Shown: piece by piece, positions 10,388 to 19,387 of the stretch | Layout of the letters: each line of letters opens with the position of its first letter | Numbering within the stretch: position 1 is the stretch's first letter | Assembly (NCBI GenBank): GCA_016861165.1 | Contig: BOKV01000022.1 | Span: forward strand, 1-61,464 | Source of the DNA: Alphaproteobacteria bacterium | GTDB lineage: Bacteria > Pseudomonadota > Alphaproteobacteria > Rhizobiales > Rhizobiaceae | DNA: 61,464 nt | Direction: 5' to 3' | Made by a program: the position numbers and the translations under genes | Notes under the pieces: model-generated | The model's input: only the letters and a program-made list of their open reading frames with translations | The model's database searches: none | What the model was told of the DNA's origin: nothing

Positions 10388-10456
10388 CGGCGAATCACCC
10401 CCTGCCCCGTCGCATGAGGCATAGAAGCTCCCCCGGGCAGGTCAAGCGATTGCCCC

Positions 10457-10494
10457 GGTCAGATCCAGGTCAGACCCGGTCAGTCCCCGGTCAG
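10457..10494. repeat. Four GGTCAG repeats at 10-11 bp spacing upstream of lnt
   Basis: GGTCAG begins at 10457, 10468, 10478 and 10489, and a related GGTCAA begins at 10440. The spacing of 11, 10 and 11 bp puts all four on the same face of the helix. They lie 70-107 bp upstream of the lnt start codon. The pattern suits cooperative binding by a regulator, but no regulator is identified. Confidence 0.6.
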
Positions 10495-10604
10495 CCGGCA
10501 GCAGCCGGCATCCGTCGGTGATCGGCGATGATCTTCCCCGGCCTCACTGCCATGCCCAAGGCCCGGCCGGTTCCACGCATGCGGGTGGGACCGTCGGCGG
10601 ATTG

Positions 10605-11666
10605 TCAGGCGGCAGCGTTCTTGCGCAGCCGGCGGCGCTTGGACGGGGCGAGCTCGATGCGCTTGATACGACGCGGGTCGGCGTCGAGGACGCGGAACTC
10701 GTAGCCGAGGCCCTCGATGATCTCGCCGCGCACCGGCACCCGGCCGGTCAGCGCGAAGATGAGGCCACCGACGGTGTCGACGTCCTCGCTGTGCTCGCCG
10801 ACCTGGAAATCGCTGCCGACGGCCGCGGCCACGTCGTCGAGTTCGGCCTTCGCATCGACGATGAAGGTGCCGTCGCCCTTGTCGACGATCATCGGCTCGT
10901 CCTCGTCATCATGCTCGTCCTCGATGTCGCCGACGACCATCTCGACGATGTCTTCGAGCGAGACCAGGCCGTCGGTGCCGCCATATTCGTCGATGACCAG
11001 CGCCATCTGCGTGCGCGACGCCTGCATGCGGGCCAGCAGGTTGACCGCCAGCATCGACGGCGGCACGAACAGCACCTTGCGGATGATCTTGAGCGCGCCG
11101 AGCGGCCGGTCGAGGCCGACCTTCTTGAGATCGAGAGCGGCTGCGGCCGGCTTGCGGCGAGCAGCCGCAGCGGCCTTCGTCTGCCCCGCCGTCTTGGTGA
11201 TGTGGGCAACGATATCGCGGATATGGACCATGCCGCGCGGATCGTCGAGCGTCTCGCCATAGACCGGCATGCGCGAATGGCCGGACTCCTCGAAGATCTT
11301 CAGCAGCTCGCCGAGCGGCGTGTCGATCTCCACCGCCTCGATGTCGGCGCGCGGCACCATCAGGTCCTCGACCCGCACATCCTGCAGGCGCAGGATGTTG
11401 GTCAGCATCAGCTTCTCCTCGGCGGAGAAGGAGTGCAGCGCCGTCGCGTCTGCCGAAAGGGCATCGGCCAAATCGTCGCGCAGGCTGGTGCCCGGGCGCT
11501 TGCGCAAGCCGAACAGCCGCGCCAGCCAGCCCTGGCGCTGTTGCAGCGCCAGCGGCGCGGCCGCTACCTCGCCGAGCGGGACGAGGGCGGTCGTTGCGGG
11601 TCTACTCGAAGGTTCGCCGTCGTCGGCGCCGTCGCGCTTCAACTGCGCAGTGTCAGATTCGTTCAT
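10605..11666 (-). CDS. corC: CorC/HlyC-type CBS-domain protein
   Basis: This is a soluble protein of 353 residues. It has an N-terminal linker rich in Arg/Ala, a CBS pair (from VEDLMVPRADIEAV to the VSLEDIVEMVVGDIEDEHD segment), and a C-terminal CorC_HlyC transporter-associated domain (DVDTVGGLIFALTGRVPVRG). It lacks the membrane DUF21 domain. The family is linked to metal-ion efflux control and membrane integrity. I place the start at the ATG at 11666. A TTG at 11699 overlaps the ybeY stop and cannot be excluded. It belongs to the phoH-ybeY-corC-lnt cluster. Confidence 0.9.
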   Translation of the reverse strand: MNESDTAQLKRDGADDGEPSSRPATTALVPLGEVAAAPLALQQRQGWLARLFGLRKRPGTSLRDDLADALSADATALHSFSAEEKLMLTNILRLQDVRVEDLMVPRADIEAVEIDTPLGELLKIFEESGHSRMPVYGETLDDPRGMVHIRDIVAHITKTAGQTKAAAAARRKPAAAALDLKKVGLDRPLGALKIIRKVLFVPPSMLAVNLLARMQASRTQMALVIDEYGGTDGLVSLEDIVEMVVGDIEDEHDDEDEPMIVDKGDGTFIVDAKAELDDVAAAVGSDFQVGEHSEDVDTVGGLIFALTGRVPVRGEIIEGLGYEFRVLDADPRRIKRIELAPSKRRRLRKNAAA

Positions 11667-11695
11667 GCCATCCCGTGTGCGGCGATCGGCAGCCG

Positions 11696-12175
11696 TCAAT
11701 GCCCGGCATAGGGGTCGTCGATGCCCAACGATGCGAGGGCGCGCCGTTCGATTGTCTCCATCTCCCGGGCCCCGCCGTCGTCCATGTGATCATAGCCGAA
11801 AAGATGCAGCAGTCCATGAACGATCATGTGGGTGAGATGGTGCTCGAACGGCTTGCCGTCAAGCGCCGCCTCGCGGGCTATGGTCTCTTGCGAAAGCACG
11901 ATGTCGCCCAGCACCGGGCCGGCGGTTGCACCCGGTGCGGCGGCGCCGCCGGGAAAGGAGAGCACGTTGGTCGGCTTGTCGATGCCGCGCCACCGCCGGT
12001 TGACCGAGCGCATGCGGGCATCGTCGGTACACAGCAGCGACAGCTCGGAACCATCGGCGCAGCACAAGTCCCCGGCGGCAAAGCCGGCGGCGACCGCGCG
12101 CCGGGCGATCGTCCGCAGCCGCCGCTTGTCCGGCCAAGCGCCGGCGTCGACCGCTATGTCGATGCGCGGGGTCAA
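11696..12175 (-). CDS. ybeY: Endoribonuclease / rRNA maturation factor
   Basis: This metalloprotein of the UPF0054 family acts in 16S rRNA 3'-end processing and ribosome quality control. The metal site HMIVHGLLHLFGYDH (H-x3-H-x5-H) is intact near the C-terminus, and the conserved TNVLSFP segment is present. Length 159 is normal. The start overlaps the end of phoH by 4 bp (ATGA), so the two are probably translationally coupled. Confidence 0.95.
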   Translation of the reverse strand: MTPRIDIAVDAGAWPDKRRLRTIARRAVAAGFAAGDLCCADGSELSLLCTDDARMRSVNRRWRGIDKPTNVLSFPGGAAAPGATAGPVLGDIVLSQETIAREAALDGKPFEHHLTHMIVHGLLHLFGYDHMDDGGAREMETIERRALASLGIDDPYAGH

Positions 12176-13242
12176 GGGCGCCGGCGGCCCGCGACGGTCG
12201 CCGACGCGCCGCCCGGCGGCGCCGATCGCCTGCGGCGGTCGGCGGCGTCATAGGCATTGACAATCGCCTCGACCAGGCGGTGGCGCACCACGTCGGCGGC
12301 CGAAAAGGCCACGCGGGCAATACCTTCCACATCCTCCAGCACCGCCAGCGCCTCGATCAGGCCCGAGGTCTGGCCGGCCGGCAGGTCGATCTGGCTCGGG
12401 TCGCCGGTGACGATCATGCGCGAGTTCTCACCCAGCCGGGTCAGGAACATCTTCATCTGCACAGGCGTGGTGTTCTGCGCCTCGTCGAGGATGATGGCGG
12501 CGTTGGACAGCGTGCGCCCGCGCATGAAGGCGAGCGGCGCGATCTCGATAACGCCCGAGGCGATCGCGCGCTCCACCTTCTCTCCGGGGATCATGTCGTA
12601 GAGCGCGTCGTAGAGCGGCCGCAGATAGGGGTCGACCTTTTCCTTCACGTCGCCCGGCAGGAAGCCCAGCCTTTCGCCGGCCTCGACGGCCGGGCGCGAC
12701 AGGATGATGCGGTCGACGGCGCCGCGTTCAAGCAGCGAGGCGGCATAGGCGACGGCGACATAGGTCTTGCCGGTGCCGGCCGGGCCGATGCCGAAGACGA
12801 GCTGGCTGCGGTCCATGGCGCGGATATAGGCGTCCTGGGTCGGCGTGCGGGCCTGGATGACCTTCTTGCGGGTGCCGATGCGGGCCATGGCGAGGCGGCC
12901 GCCCTTGTCGAGCGTTGGCAGCGAAAGCTGGTCCTCCACCGCCGACATGCGGATCGCCCCGTCGACATCGCCATTGTCGATCCGCTCTCCCGCCTCGAGC
13001 CGGGCGTAGAGGTGCTCCAGCGCCAGGCGGGCGCGCCGCGTCGCGTCGGCCGGCCCGGAGATGTCGACAGTGTTGCCACGTGCGATCGCCTCGATGCCGA
13101 GCCGGTGCTCCAGCATCGCCAGATGCTCGTCGAACTGTCCGAAAAGCTGGGTGGCCAGCCGGTTGTTTTCGAAGGTGAGCACGATGTGCTCGTGATCGGT
13201 CGGAACGGATTTCGTCTTCAGGCCCTTCTCGTAGGCGCTCAA
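12172..13242 (-). CDS. phoH: PhoH-like ATPase
   Basis: This 356-residue PhoH family P-loop protein is associated with RNA metabolism and usually coupled to ybeY. Walker A is FGIGPAGTGKTY and Walker B is AAIILDEAQN; sensor segments IVTGDPSQIDLP follow. The frame has a run of TTG codons behind GGAGG (13251-13255), so the start is most likely the third TTG at 13242, giving LSAYEKGLKTKSV after the initiator. Upstream codons to 13260 are open but include the ribosome site. Confidence 0.92.
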   Translation of the reverse strand: MSAYEKGLKTKSVPTDHEHIVLTFENNRLATQLFGQFDEHLAMLEHRLGIEAIARGNTVDISGPADATRRARLALEHLYARLEAGERIDNGDVDGAIRMSAVEDQLSLPTLDKGGRLAMARIGTRKKVIQARTPTQDAYIRAMDRSQLVFGIGPAGTGKTYVAVAYAASLLERGAVDRIILSRPAVEAGERLGFLPGDVKEKVDPYLRPLYDALYDMIPGEKVERAIASGVIEIAPLAFMRGRTLSNAAIILDEAQNTTPVQMKMFLTRLGENSRMIVTGDPSQIDLPAGQTSGLIEALAVLEDVEGIARVAFSAADVVRHRLVEAIVNAYDAADRRRRSAPPGGASATVAGRRRP

Positions 13243-13390
13243 CAACAATCCTCCAATCAATCGCCGTTGCGGGACGGTGCTCCTGCCTGCGGCCCGCGCC
13301 GCGACCGTCCGGCAACGTCCACGGCGCGAATCCCGATGCCGGCAAGTCTAGCCCTGGTCGATCCTTCCAACAATGCGCGGCCGGACCAAA

Positions 13391-14776
13391 TCACCGGTCG
13401 ACGACCGCCGTCAGCGAGTTGGGCCCGGCGCCAGTGATGCGCACGGATACGATGTCGCCGATGCGGCCGGCGCCGGCGTCGACGATCACCGTCTGCAGCC
13501 AGGGCGAGCGGCCGGCAAGCTGGCCATCGCGCCGGCCCGGCTTCTCGATGAGGATGTCGGTGCGGCGCCCGACGCAGGCCTGGTTGAACGCGAACTGCTG
13601 GGCATTGAGCCGTTCCTGCAGGCGTGCCAGGCGTTCCGCCTTGACCGGTTCGGGCACCTGGCCGGGCAGGTCGGCGCCGGGCGTTCCCGGCCGCGGCGAA
13701 TATTTGAACGAGAAGGCGGAGGCATAGCCCACGGCGTCGACGAGATCGAGCGTCTCGGCGAATTCTGCCTCGCTCTCGCCCGGGAAGCCGACGATGAAAT
13801 CGCCCGAAAGGGCGACGTCGGGGCGGGCCGCGCGCAGCCGCGCGACGATGTCGAGATAGTCGTCGCGGCTGTGGTGGCGATTCATCGCCTTGAGCACGCG
13901 GTTGGCGCCGGCCTGCACCGGCAGGTGCAGATAGGGCATCAGGGCGGCAATGTCGCGATGGGCGGCGATGAGACCTTCATCCATGTCGATGGGATGGCTG
14001 GTCGTGTAGCGCAGCCGGTCGATGCCGGCTATTCCGGCGACGGCGTGCAGCAGGTCGGCGAGCCGCCAGCGGCCGCCGCCCGGCCCCTGGCCGTGCCAGG
14101 CGTTGACGTTCTGCCCGATCAGCGTGATCTCGCGCACCCCGGCCTCTGCGAGGCGCCTGGCCTCGTCCATGATCTGGGCAACGCCGCGCGAGACCTCCTG
14201 GCCGCGCGTATAGGGCACGACGCAGAAGGTGCAGAACTTGTCGCAGCCTTCCTGCACGGTGAGGAACGCGGTCACCCCGCGCGCCCGCGTCCGGCCAGCG
14301 GTCGGCCGCGGCAGTGAGGCGAATTTCTCCTCTATGGCGAAATCGGTGGCGACCACCGCCTCGCCGGCCGCCGCCCGGCCGAGGTATTCTGGCAGGCGGT
14401 GGTAGCTCTGCGGACCAACGACGAGGTCGACGACCGGGGCGCGCGCGATGATCTCCTCGCCCTCGGCCTGGGCCACGCAGCCCGCGACGGCGATCAGCGT
14501 GGCGCGACCGGCGCCGGCGCGCCGTTCCTTGATCTTCTTGAGTCGGCCCAGCTCGGAATAGACCTTTTCGGCCGCCTTTTCCCGGATGTGGCAGGTGTTG
14601 AGCAGGATGAGGTCAGCTTCCTCGGCCAAGCTCGTCGGCAAGTAGCCATCGCGCTCGAGCGCGTCGGCCATGCGCTGCGAATCGTAGACGTTCATTTGGC
14701 AGCCATAGGTCTTGACGAAGACCTTGCGGCGAGGCCGGTCGGCGGCCCGCGGCTGTGGTTGCGGATGAACGGTCAT
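13391..14776 (-). CDS. miaB: tRNA-2-methylthio-N6-dimethylallyladenosine synthase
   Basis: This radical-SAM methylthiotransferase acts on i6A37 of tRNA. The N-terminal UPF0004 domain starts [15 protein letters not shown], with further cysteines in [15 protein letters not shown] and [11 protein letters not shown]. The radical-SAM triad is [13 protein letters not shown]-like segment closes the protein ([20 protein letters not shown]). Length 461 is normal. It is followed by phoH with a 148-bp gap; the order plsC-miaB-phoH is typical of the order. Confidence 0.95.
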   Translation of the reverse strand: MTVHPQPQPRAADRPRRKVFVKTYGCQMNVYDSQRMADALERDGYLPTSLAEEADLILLNTCHIREKAAEKVYSELGRLKKIKERRAGAGRATLIAVAGCVAQAEGEEIIARAPVVDLVVGPQSYHRLPEYLGRAAAGEAVVATDFAIEEKFASLPRPTAGRTRARGVTAFLTVQEGCDKFCTFCVVPYTRGQEVSRGVAQIMDEARRLAEAGVREITLIGQNVNAWHGQGPGGGRWRLADLLHAVAGIAGIDRLRYTTSHPIDMDEGLIAAHRDIAALMPYLHLPVQAGANRVLKAMNRHHSRDDYLDIVARLRAARPDVALSGDFIVGFPGESEAEFAETLDLVDAVGYASAFSFKYSPRPGTPGADLPGQVPEPVKAERLARLQERLNAQQFAFNQACVGRRTDILIEKPGRRDGQLAGRSPWLQTVIVDAGAGRIGDIVSVRITGAGPNSLTAVVDR

Positions 14777-14834
14777 GGCGTCCGTGGCCTGTTGCCGGGT
14801 GCTGGCGCGTTCTATCGCCGGGGCGGGCGGCGAA

Positions 14835-15626
14835 TCAAGCGCGCATGCGCATGGCGGCGGCGAAGGCCGAGCGTACCCGCTCCTGCATCAGCGCCGCCAC
14901 CTGCTTGCGCGGCGTGTCGGCGTCGACGACCGCCGGCTCGCCGAACACGACCTCCACGTCATAGGCGCCGGCCCTGACGAAGGCGAGCAGATGCGGGCCG
15001 AGCGGCACGTCGCCCGGCCAGGAAGCCTTGCCTTGGTGGTAGCGTGCCAGCGGCAGGCCATGCAGGCCGACATAGGCCAGCGCCACCGGCTGCACGGTGA
15101 CGCGGCCGACATGCGATTCGCGGAGCGCCGTGTTGACGGCGCCAAACAGGGCCGACTTGAACGGGCCGACGTGGTGGCCGTCACCGGTCGTCCCCTCGGC
15201 GAACAGGACAATCGTGTCGCCGTCGAGCATGCGCTGGGCGATGGTCTCGGCCTGGCCGAGTGAATCGTGGCGCCGCTGGCGGTCGATGAACACGGTGCGC
15301 TGCAGCCAGGCGAGCAGGTTGACACCGGGCCATGATCTGACCTCGCGCTTGGCGACGAAGCACAGCGCCATGACGCTGCCGAGCACCGGGATGTCCGACC
15401 ACGAAACGTGGTTGGCAACGATGAGCAGCGGCCGGTCGCGCGGAACGCGGCCGCGCACATGCACGCGCACGCCGATCAGCGCCAGCGCCAGCCGGTGCCA
15501 CACGACCGGCAGCGCGCGAGCCAGCGGCCGGTGGAAACGCATCGCGGTGACCTGTACGGGCGCAAGCAGCAGGGTGGTCAGCACCAGCACAGCGATAACG
15601 ATGACGAGGCGGAGGTTTCCGGCCAT
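14835..15626 (-). CDS. plsC: 1-acyl-glycerol-3-phosphate acyltransferase family (PlsC/OlsA-like)
   Basis: This 263-residue membrane-bound lysophospholipid or lyso-ornithine-lipid acyltransferase has an N-terminal hydrophobic helix ([19 protein letters not shown]), the NHVSWSD (H-x4-D) catalytic motif, [11 protein letters not shown] and [10 protein letters not shown]. The true start is the ATG at 15626: the frame stays open upstream, but that part is low-quality Arg/Ser sequence lying over rimI. In related genomes a Fur/Mur gene often lies between rimI and plsC; none is present in this 142-bp gap. Which lysolipid is used cannot be told from sequence. Confidence 0.9.
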   Translation of the reverse strand: MAGNLRLVIVIAVLVLTTLLLAPVQVTAMRFHRPLARALPVVWHRLALALIGVRVHVRGRVPRDRPLLIVANHVSWSDIPVLGSVMALCFVAKREVRSWPGVNLLAWLQRTVFIDRQRRHDSLGQAETIAQRMLDGDTIVLFAEGTTGDGHHVGPFKSALFGAVNTALRESHVGRVTVQPVALAYVGLHGLPLARYHQGKASWPGDVPLGPHLLAFVRAGAYDVEVVFGEPAVVDADTPRKQVAALMQERVRSAFAAAMRMRA

Positions 15627-15768
15627 GCGCGAAAAGGAGCGATCCTGTGGGCCGTCCGTCCGGCCCGCCTGTCGAGCCTCATCCCCCGGGCAACGCGTAA
15701 CGGACAAGATGATGCGACAAAACAAACAGATAGAACGAGATGTCGATCCCGCCGGACCGCCACCCGGT

Positions 15769-16266
15769 CTAGCGGAGAACCAGTTCCATGACAAGCGCCG
15801 CCGGCGGTGCGTCGGCCGGCGAGCGCGTGTGGGACGCATAGTAGCCCTTGCGCTGCCCGACCTGGCGGAAACCGAGCAGCCGGTAGAGCGACAGCGCCGC
15901 CGCGTTGTGCTCGCTGACCTCAAGGAAAAGGCGGCCGACACGGTCGCGCTGCAGTTCGCGGATGGCATGACGCATCAGCGCGCCAGCCACCCCCCGGCGG
16001 CGCGCGTGGCGGGCAGTGGCGATGGTGATGATCTCGGCTTCCTCGCCGCTGCTGCGCACCAGCGCGAAGCCGAGCGGCTCGCGCGGGCCGCCGGCGGCAC
16101 GCGCCACCCAGCAGGCCACACCGGGCGAGCCGGTCAGCCGGGCAAGGGTGTCGGCATCCCAGCCATGCGGAAAGCTTGCCTCGTGGATTTCGGCGAGCGC
16201 CGCCATGTCGTCGGGCGTGGCCCGCTCGACATGGTGTTCCGGTTTCTGCCAGAACCAGCGGCCCAT
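15769..16266 (-). CDS. rimI: Ribosomal-protein-alanine N-acetyltransferase (GNAT)
   Basis: This 165-residue GNAT has the acetyl-CoA loop TARHARRRGVAGALMRHAI and the LFLEVSEHNAAALSLYRLLGF segment typical of RimI. It probably acetylates the N-terminal alanine of ribosomal protein S18. The ATG at 16266 lies 11 bp beyond the tsaB stop, and the tsaB-rimI pair is conserved widely. A longer open frame upstream overlaps tsaB and is discarded. Confidence 0.92.
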   Translation of the reverse strand: MGRWFWQKPEHHVERATPDDMAALAEIHEASFPHGWDADTLARLTGSPGVACWVARAAGGPREPLGFALVRSSGEEAEIITIATARHARRRGVAGALMRHAIRELQRDRVGRLFLEVSEHNAAALSLYRLLGFRQVGQRKGYYASHTRSPADAPPAALVMELVLR

Positions 16267-16277
16267 CTGCTTGCCGA

Positions 16278-16952
16278 TCAGGCCCGCGACACGGCGAAGC
16301 CGATCTGCGGCTTGGCATCGGGCGGGCGCAGGTAAAGCGGCTCGGGGCGGCCGGCCGGAACCGCGGCGGCGCCGAGGCGGGCATAGCGGGCCGCGGGAGC
16401 AGCCGCCAGCCGGTGCAGGATGGCCGCCTGCAGCTTGGTCTCGCCGACCAGGGCCGGCGCGCCGGCGCCGCACAGCGCCAGGCAGCCCGGCTGGGCCGCC
16501 ATGGTGGCGATCGCGGGGTAGCCGGCGACGAACGGCCCTTGCGGCAGGCCTGGCGGAACGGTGCCGAAGAACTGGGCGTAGGCCTCGCCGCGGCGCGCGT
16601 CGATGAGCGCCAGCAGTGTCTCGTGGCCAGTAACGCCGGCCTCCGCGGCCAGCGCTTCGAGCGCGCTGACGCCAACTGCGGCCACGCCGAGGCCGAGCGC
16701 CATGCCGCGGGCCGTCGCCAGTCCGACGCGCACGCCGGTGAAGCTGCCAGGCCCGGCGCAGGCGGCGATGCGGCCGAGATCGGCATAGGTGCGGTCGCCG
16801 GCGGCCAGCGTGTCGGCGACGATGTCCATCAGCCGCTCGGCATGGCCGCGACCGATATCGTCCGACACCTCGGCGAGGATGGTGTCGTCGGCGTCGTCAT
16901 GCAGCGCGGCGGCGCACAGATGGGCGGAGGTGTCGATGGCAAGCGTCAGCAT
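16278..16952 (-). CDS. tsaB: tRNA threonylcarbamoyladenosine synthesis protein
   Basis: TsaB partners TsaD and TsaE in making t6A37 in ANN-decoding tRNAs. The ASKHA-like N-terminus reads MLTLAIDTSAHLCAAALHDD, and the conserved AGPGSFTGVRVGLATARGM segment is present at about residues 66-84. Length 224 is normal. TsaB lacks the metal site of TsaD, as here. It opens the tsaB-rimI pair. Confidence 0.94.
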   Translation of the reverse strand: MLTLAIDTSAHLCAAALHDDADDTILAEVSDDIGRGHAERLMDIVADTLAAGDRTYADLGRIAACAGPGSFTGVRVGLATARGMALGLGVAAVGVSALEALAAEAGVTGHETLLALIDARRGEAYAQFFGTVPPGLPQGPFVAGYPAIATMAAQPGCLALCGAGAPALVGETKLQAAILHRLAAAPAARYARLGAAAVPAGRPEPLYLRPPDAKPQIGFAVSRA

Positions 16953-17021
16953 GGCGGCAATGTCGTTTGCTGCCGGCGCCGTGTCGACCCGGCAATTGGT
17001 CGGATGGCGCCGCCCCGGCGC

Positions 17022-17594
17022 TCAGACCGCCTCGACCTCGCGGATCTCCGGGATGAAATGGCGCAGCAGGTTCTGGATGCCGTATTTGAGCGTCGCCGTC
17101 GACGACGGGCAGCCCGAGCAGGCGCCGCGCATGTAGAGGTAGACGGTACCGTCGCGGTAGCCGCGGAAGGTTATGTCGCCGCCATCCTGGGCGACGGCCG
17201 GCCGCACCCGCGTCTCCAGCAGTTCCTTGATGGTGGTGACGATCTGGCGGTCGCCCTCCTCGAAGAACTCGTCGCCGTCGCCCGCCTCGGGCGCCGCACC
17301 CTCCAGCACCGGCGCGCCGGACGAATAGTGCTCCATGATGGCGCCGAGGATGGCGGGCTTCAGATGGGCCCATTCGAAGCCGGACTCGTCGCGCTCCTCC
17401 TTGGTGATGGTGATGAAGTCGTCGGCGAGGAACACGCCGGCCACGCCCGGAATCTCGAACAGCCGCATCGCCAGCGGCGAGGCCGCCGCCTCCTCGGGCG
17501 TGCGAAATTCGGCCGACCCGCCAGGCAGCACCGGCTTGCCCGGCAGAAACTTCAGCGTGGCGGGGTTGGGGGTGGCTTCGGTCTGGATGAACAT
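17022..17594 (-). CDS. nfuA: NifU/NfuA-type Fe-S cluster carrier
   Basis: This 190-residue Fe-S scaffold or carrier has an N-terminal Nfu_N domain (MFIQTEATPNPATLKFLPG) and a C-terminal NifU domain with the cluster-binding CXXC in GACSGCPSSTATLK. The usual VRPAVAQDGGDI motif is present. It likely delivers 4Fe-4S clusters to targets such as MiaB, encoded nearby, though this link is inference. A 122-bp gap separates it from the stress-protein gene. Confidence 0.94.
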   Translation of the reverse strand: MFIQTEATPNPATLKFLPGKPVLPGGSAEFRTPEEAAASPLAMRLFEIPGVAGVFLADDFITITKEERDESGFEWAHLKPAILGAIMEHYSSGAPVLEGAAPEAGDGDEFFEEGDRQIVTTIKELLETRVRPAVAQDGGDITFRGYRDGTVYLYMRGACSGCPSSTATLKYGIQNLLRHFIPEIREVEAV

Positions 17595-17717
17595 GCTCGG
17601 TCTCCGCTTTGCCTGCCCGGTTCAAGGCCGGGCCGAAGGCGTGTGATCCGGTTTAGAACGGTTCCAGCCCGAAAGATAGTCCGGCGGGCGGCCGGATCAA
17701 TGCCGAACGAACTCCGA

Positions 17718-18218
17718 TCAGGCGACGGCCTCGATGTCCTCGTCGGCCATGTCGCTCGGCACCACGGTCACCGGAATCGAGAAGCCGGAACCGGCCTTGG
17801 CGATGGAGGAGACGAGCGGGCCCGGCCCCTCCTTGTCGGCGCCGGCGGCCAGCACCAGGATGGCGATGTCACGGTCCTCCTCGATCAGCTTGGCGATCTC
17901 CTCGGTGGTGATCCCCTCGCGAACCACCAGTTCCGGATCGACATTGGCCTTTTCGCGGGCGAACAGGGCGAACCGGTCGAGGGCGGCCTCGGCCTCCTCG
18001 CGAGCCTCGGCGCGCATGATTTCCTCGACGCCCAGCCAGTGCTGGAAGTCGGCCGGCGGAATGACGTAGACCAGCACCAGCCCGCCGCCGGTCTTGGCGG
18101 CGCGCCGCCCGGCATAGAGGACGGCGCGGCCGCATTCCGGCGTGTCGTCGATCACCGCCAGGAACTTGCGCTTGTGACCTTCCTGGAAGCTTTCGCGTTT
18201 GCTGACCATGGCCCGCAT
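17718..18218 (-). CDS. Universal stress protein family
   Basis: This 166-residue single-domain UspA-like protein begins with a basic leader and then KFLAVIDDTPECGRAVLYAG, the first strand and loop of the fold. The ATP-binding pattern near the C-terminus (ILVLAAGADKEGPGPLVSSI) departs from the classical G-2x-G-9x-G(S/T), so nucleotide binding is uncertain. The start is at ATG 18218; the ATG at 18209 is an alternative. It follows trpS on the same strand with a 48-bp gap. Confidence 0.85.
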   Translation of the reverse strand: MRAMVSKRESFQEGHKRKFLAVIDDTPECGRAVLYAGRRAAKTGGGLVLVYVIPPADFQHWLGVEEIMRAEAREEAEAALDRFALFAREKANVDPELVVREGITTEEIAKLIEEDRDIAILVLAAGADKEGPGPLVSSIAKAGSGFSIPVTVVPSDMADEDIEAVA

Positions 18219-18266
18219 TTAACCTGAAACAGGGCGGCTGTACACGCGGCTAAAAGCCCGATCCGG

Positions 18267-19316
18267 TCAGGCGCCGAGGAAGCCGATGATCTGGCGCACC
18301 TGCCGCATCGTCTCGCGCGCGATCGCGCGAGCGCGCTCGGCGCCGTCGGCGAGCACGGCATCGACCTCGGCCGGGTCCTCGAGCAGCCGCCGCATCTCGG
18401 CGTTGATCGGCGCCAGCTTCTCGACGGCGAGATCGGCCAGCGCCGGCTTGAACACGGAGAAGGGCTGACCGGCATAGCGGGCAATCACCGCCTCGCGGTC
18501 GAGGTCGGCCAGCGCCGCATAGATGCCGATCAGGTTCTCCGCCTCCGGCCGGCCGGCAAGGCCCGCCACGGTGCCAGGCAGCGGTTCGGGATCGGTCTTG
18601 GCCTTGCGTATCTTGCGGGCGATCTCGTCGGCGCTGTCGGTCAGGTTGATGCGCGACAGGTCGGAGGCGTCCGACTTCGACATCTTCTTGGAGCCGTCGC
18701 GCAGACTCATCACCCGCGTCGCCGGCCCCTCGATCACCGGCTCGGTGAGCGGGAAATAGGCCTCGCCATGGCCCAGTTCGGCAATGCGCTCGGCGAAGTC
18801 GTTGTTGAACTTCTGGGCGATGTCGCGGGTCAGTTCCAGATGCTGCTTCTGATCCTCTCCGACCGGCACGTGGGTGGCCCGGTAGAGCAGGATGTCGGCC
18901 GCCATCAGCGTCGGATAGGCAAACAGCCCGACCGAGGCGTTCTCGCGGTCCTTGCCGGCCTTCTCCTTGAACTGCGTCATGCGGTTGAGCCAGCCCATGC
19001 GGGCGACACAGTTGAATATCCAGGCGAGCTCGGCATGCTCAATGACCTGGCTCTGGTTGAAGACGATGTGCCTGCCGGGGTCGATGCCGGAGGCGAGGAA
19101 GGCGGCTGTCACCTCACGCGTGTTGCGGGCAAGCTCGGCCGGTCCGCCCCAGACCGCCGTCGGCTGCGTAATGGCGTGCAGGTCGACGACGCAATAGATG
19201 CATTCGTGGCTCGCCTGCAGGGCCACGAACTTGCGGATGGCGCCGAGATAGTTGCCGAGATGCAGGTTGCCGGTCGGCTGCACTCCGGAAAAGACGCGGT
19301 TCGTCGGCTGGCTCAT
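18267..19316 (-). CDS. trpS: Tryptophanyl-tRNA synthetase
   Basis: This class I aminoacyl-tRNA synthetase charges tRNA-Trp. The HIGH-equivalent is in [18 protein letters not shown], and the KMSKS loop is exact in [15 protein letters not shown]. Other family segments are [16 protein letters not shown] and NRMTQFKEK. Length 349 is normal. It is followed by the universal stress gene and preceded by murJ (71-bp gap). Confidence 0.96.
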   Translation of the reverse strand: MSQPTNRVFSGVQPTGNLHLGNYLGAIRKFVALQASHECIYCVVDLHAITQPTAVWGGPAELARNTREVTAAFLASGIDPGRHIVFNQSQVIEHAELAWIFNCVARMGWLNRMTQFKEKAGKDRENASVGLFAYPTLMAADILLYRATHVPVGEDQKQHLELTRDIAQKFNNDFAERIAELGHGEAYFPLTEPVIEGPATRVMSLRDGSKKMSKSDASDLSRINLTDSADEIARKIRKAKTDPEPLPGTVAGLAGRPEAENLIGIYAALADLDREAVIARYAGQPFSVFKPALADLAVEKLAPINAEMRRLLEDPAEVDAVLADGAERARAIARETMRQVRQIIGFLGA

Positions 19317-19387
19317 TGGCGGGCGGTCCGTTGTCGGGAGAAAATTCGCGCGGGGTTATGGCCGAGGCGCGGGTCGAGCGCAAGTCG

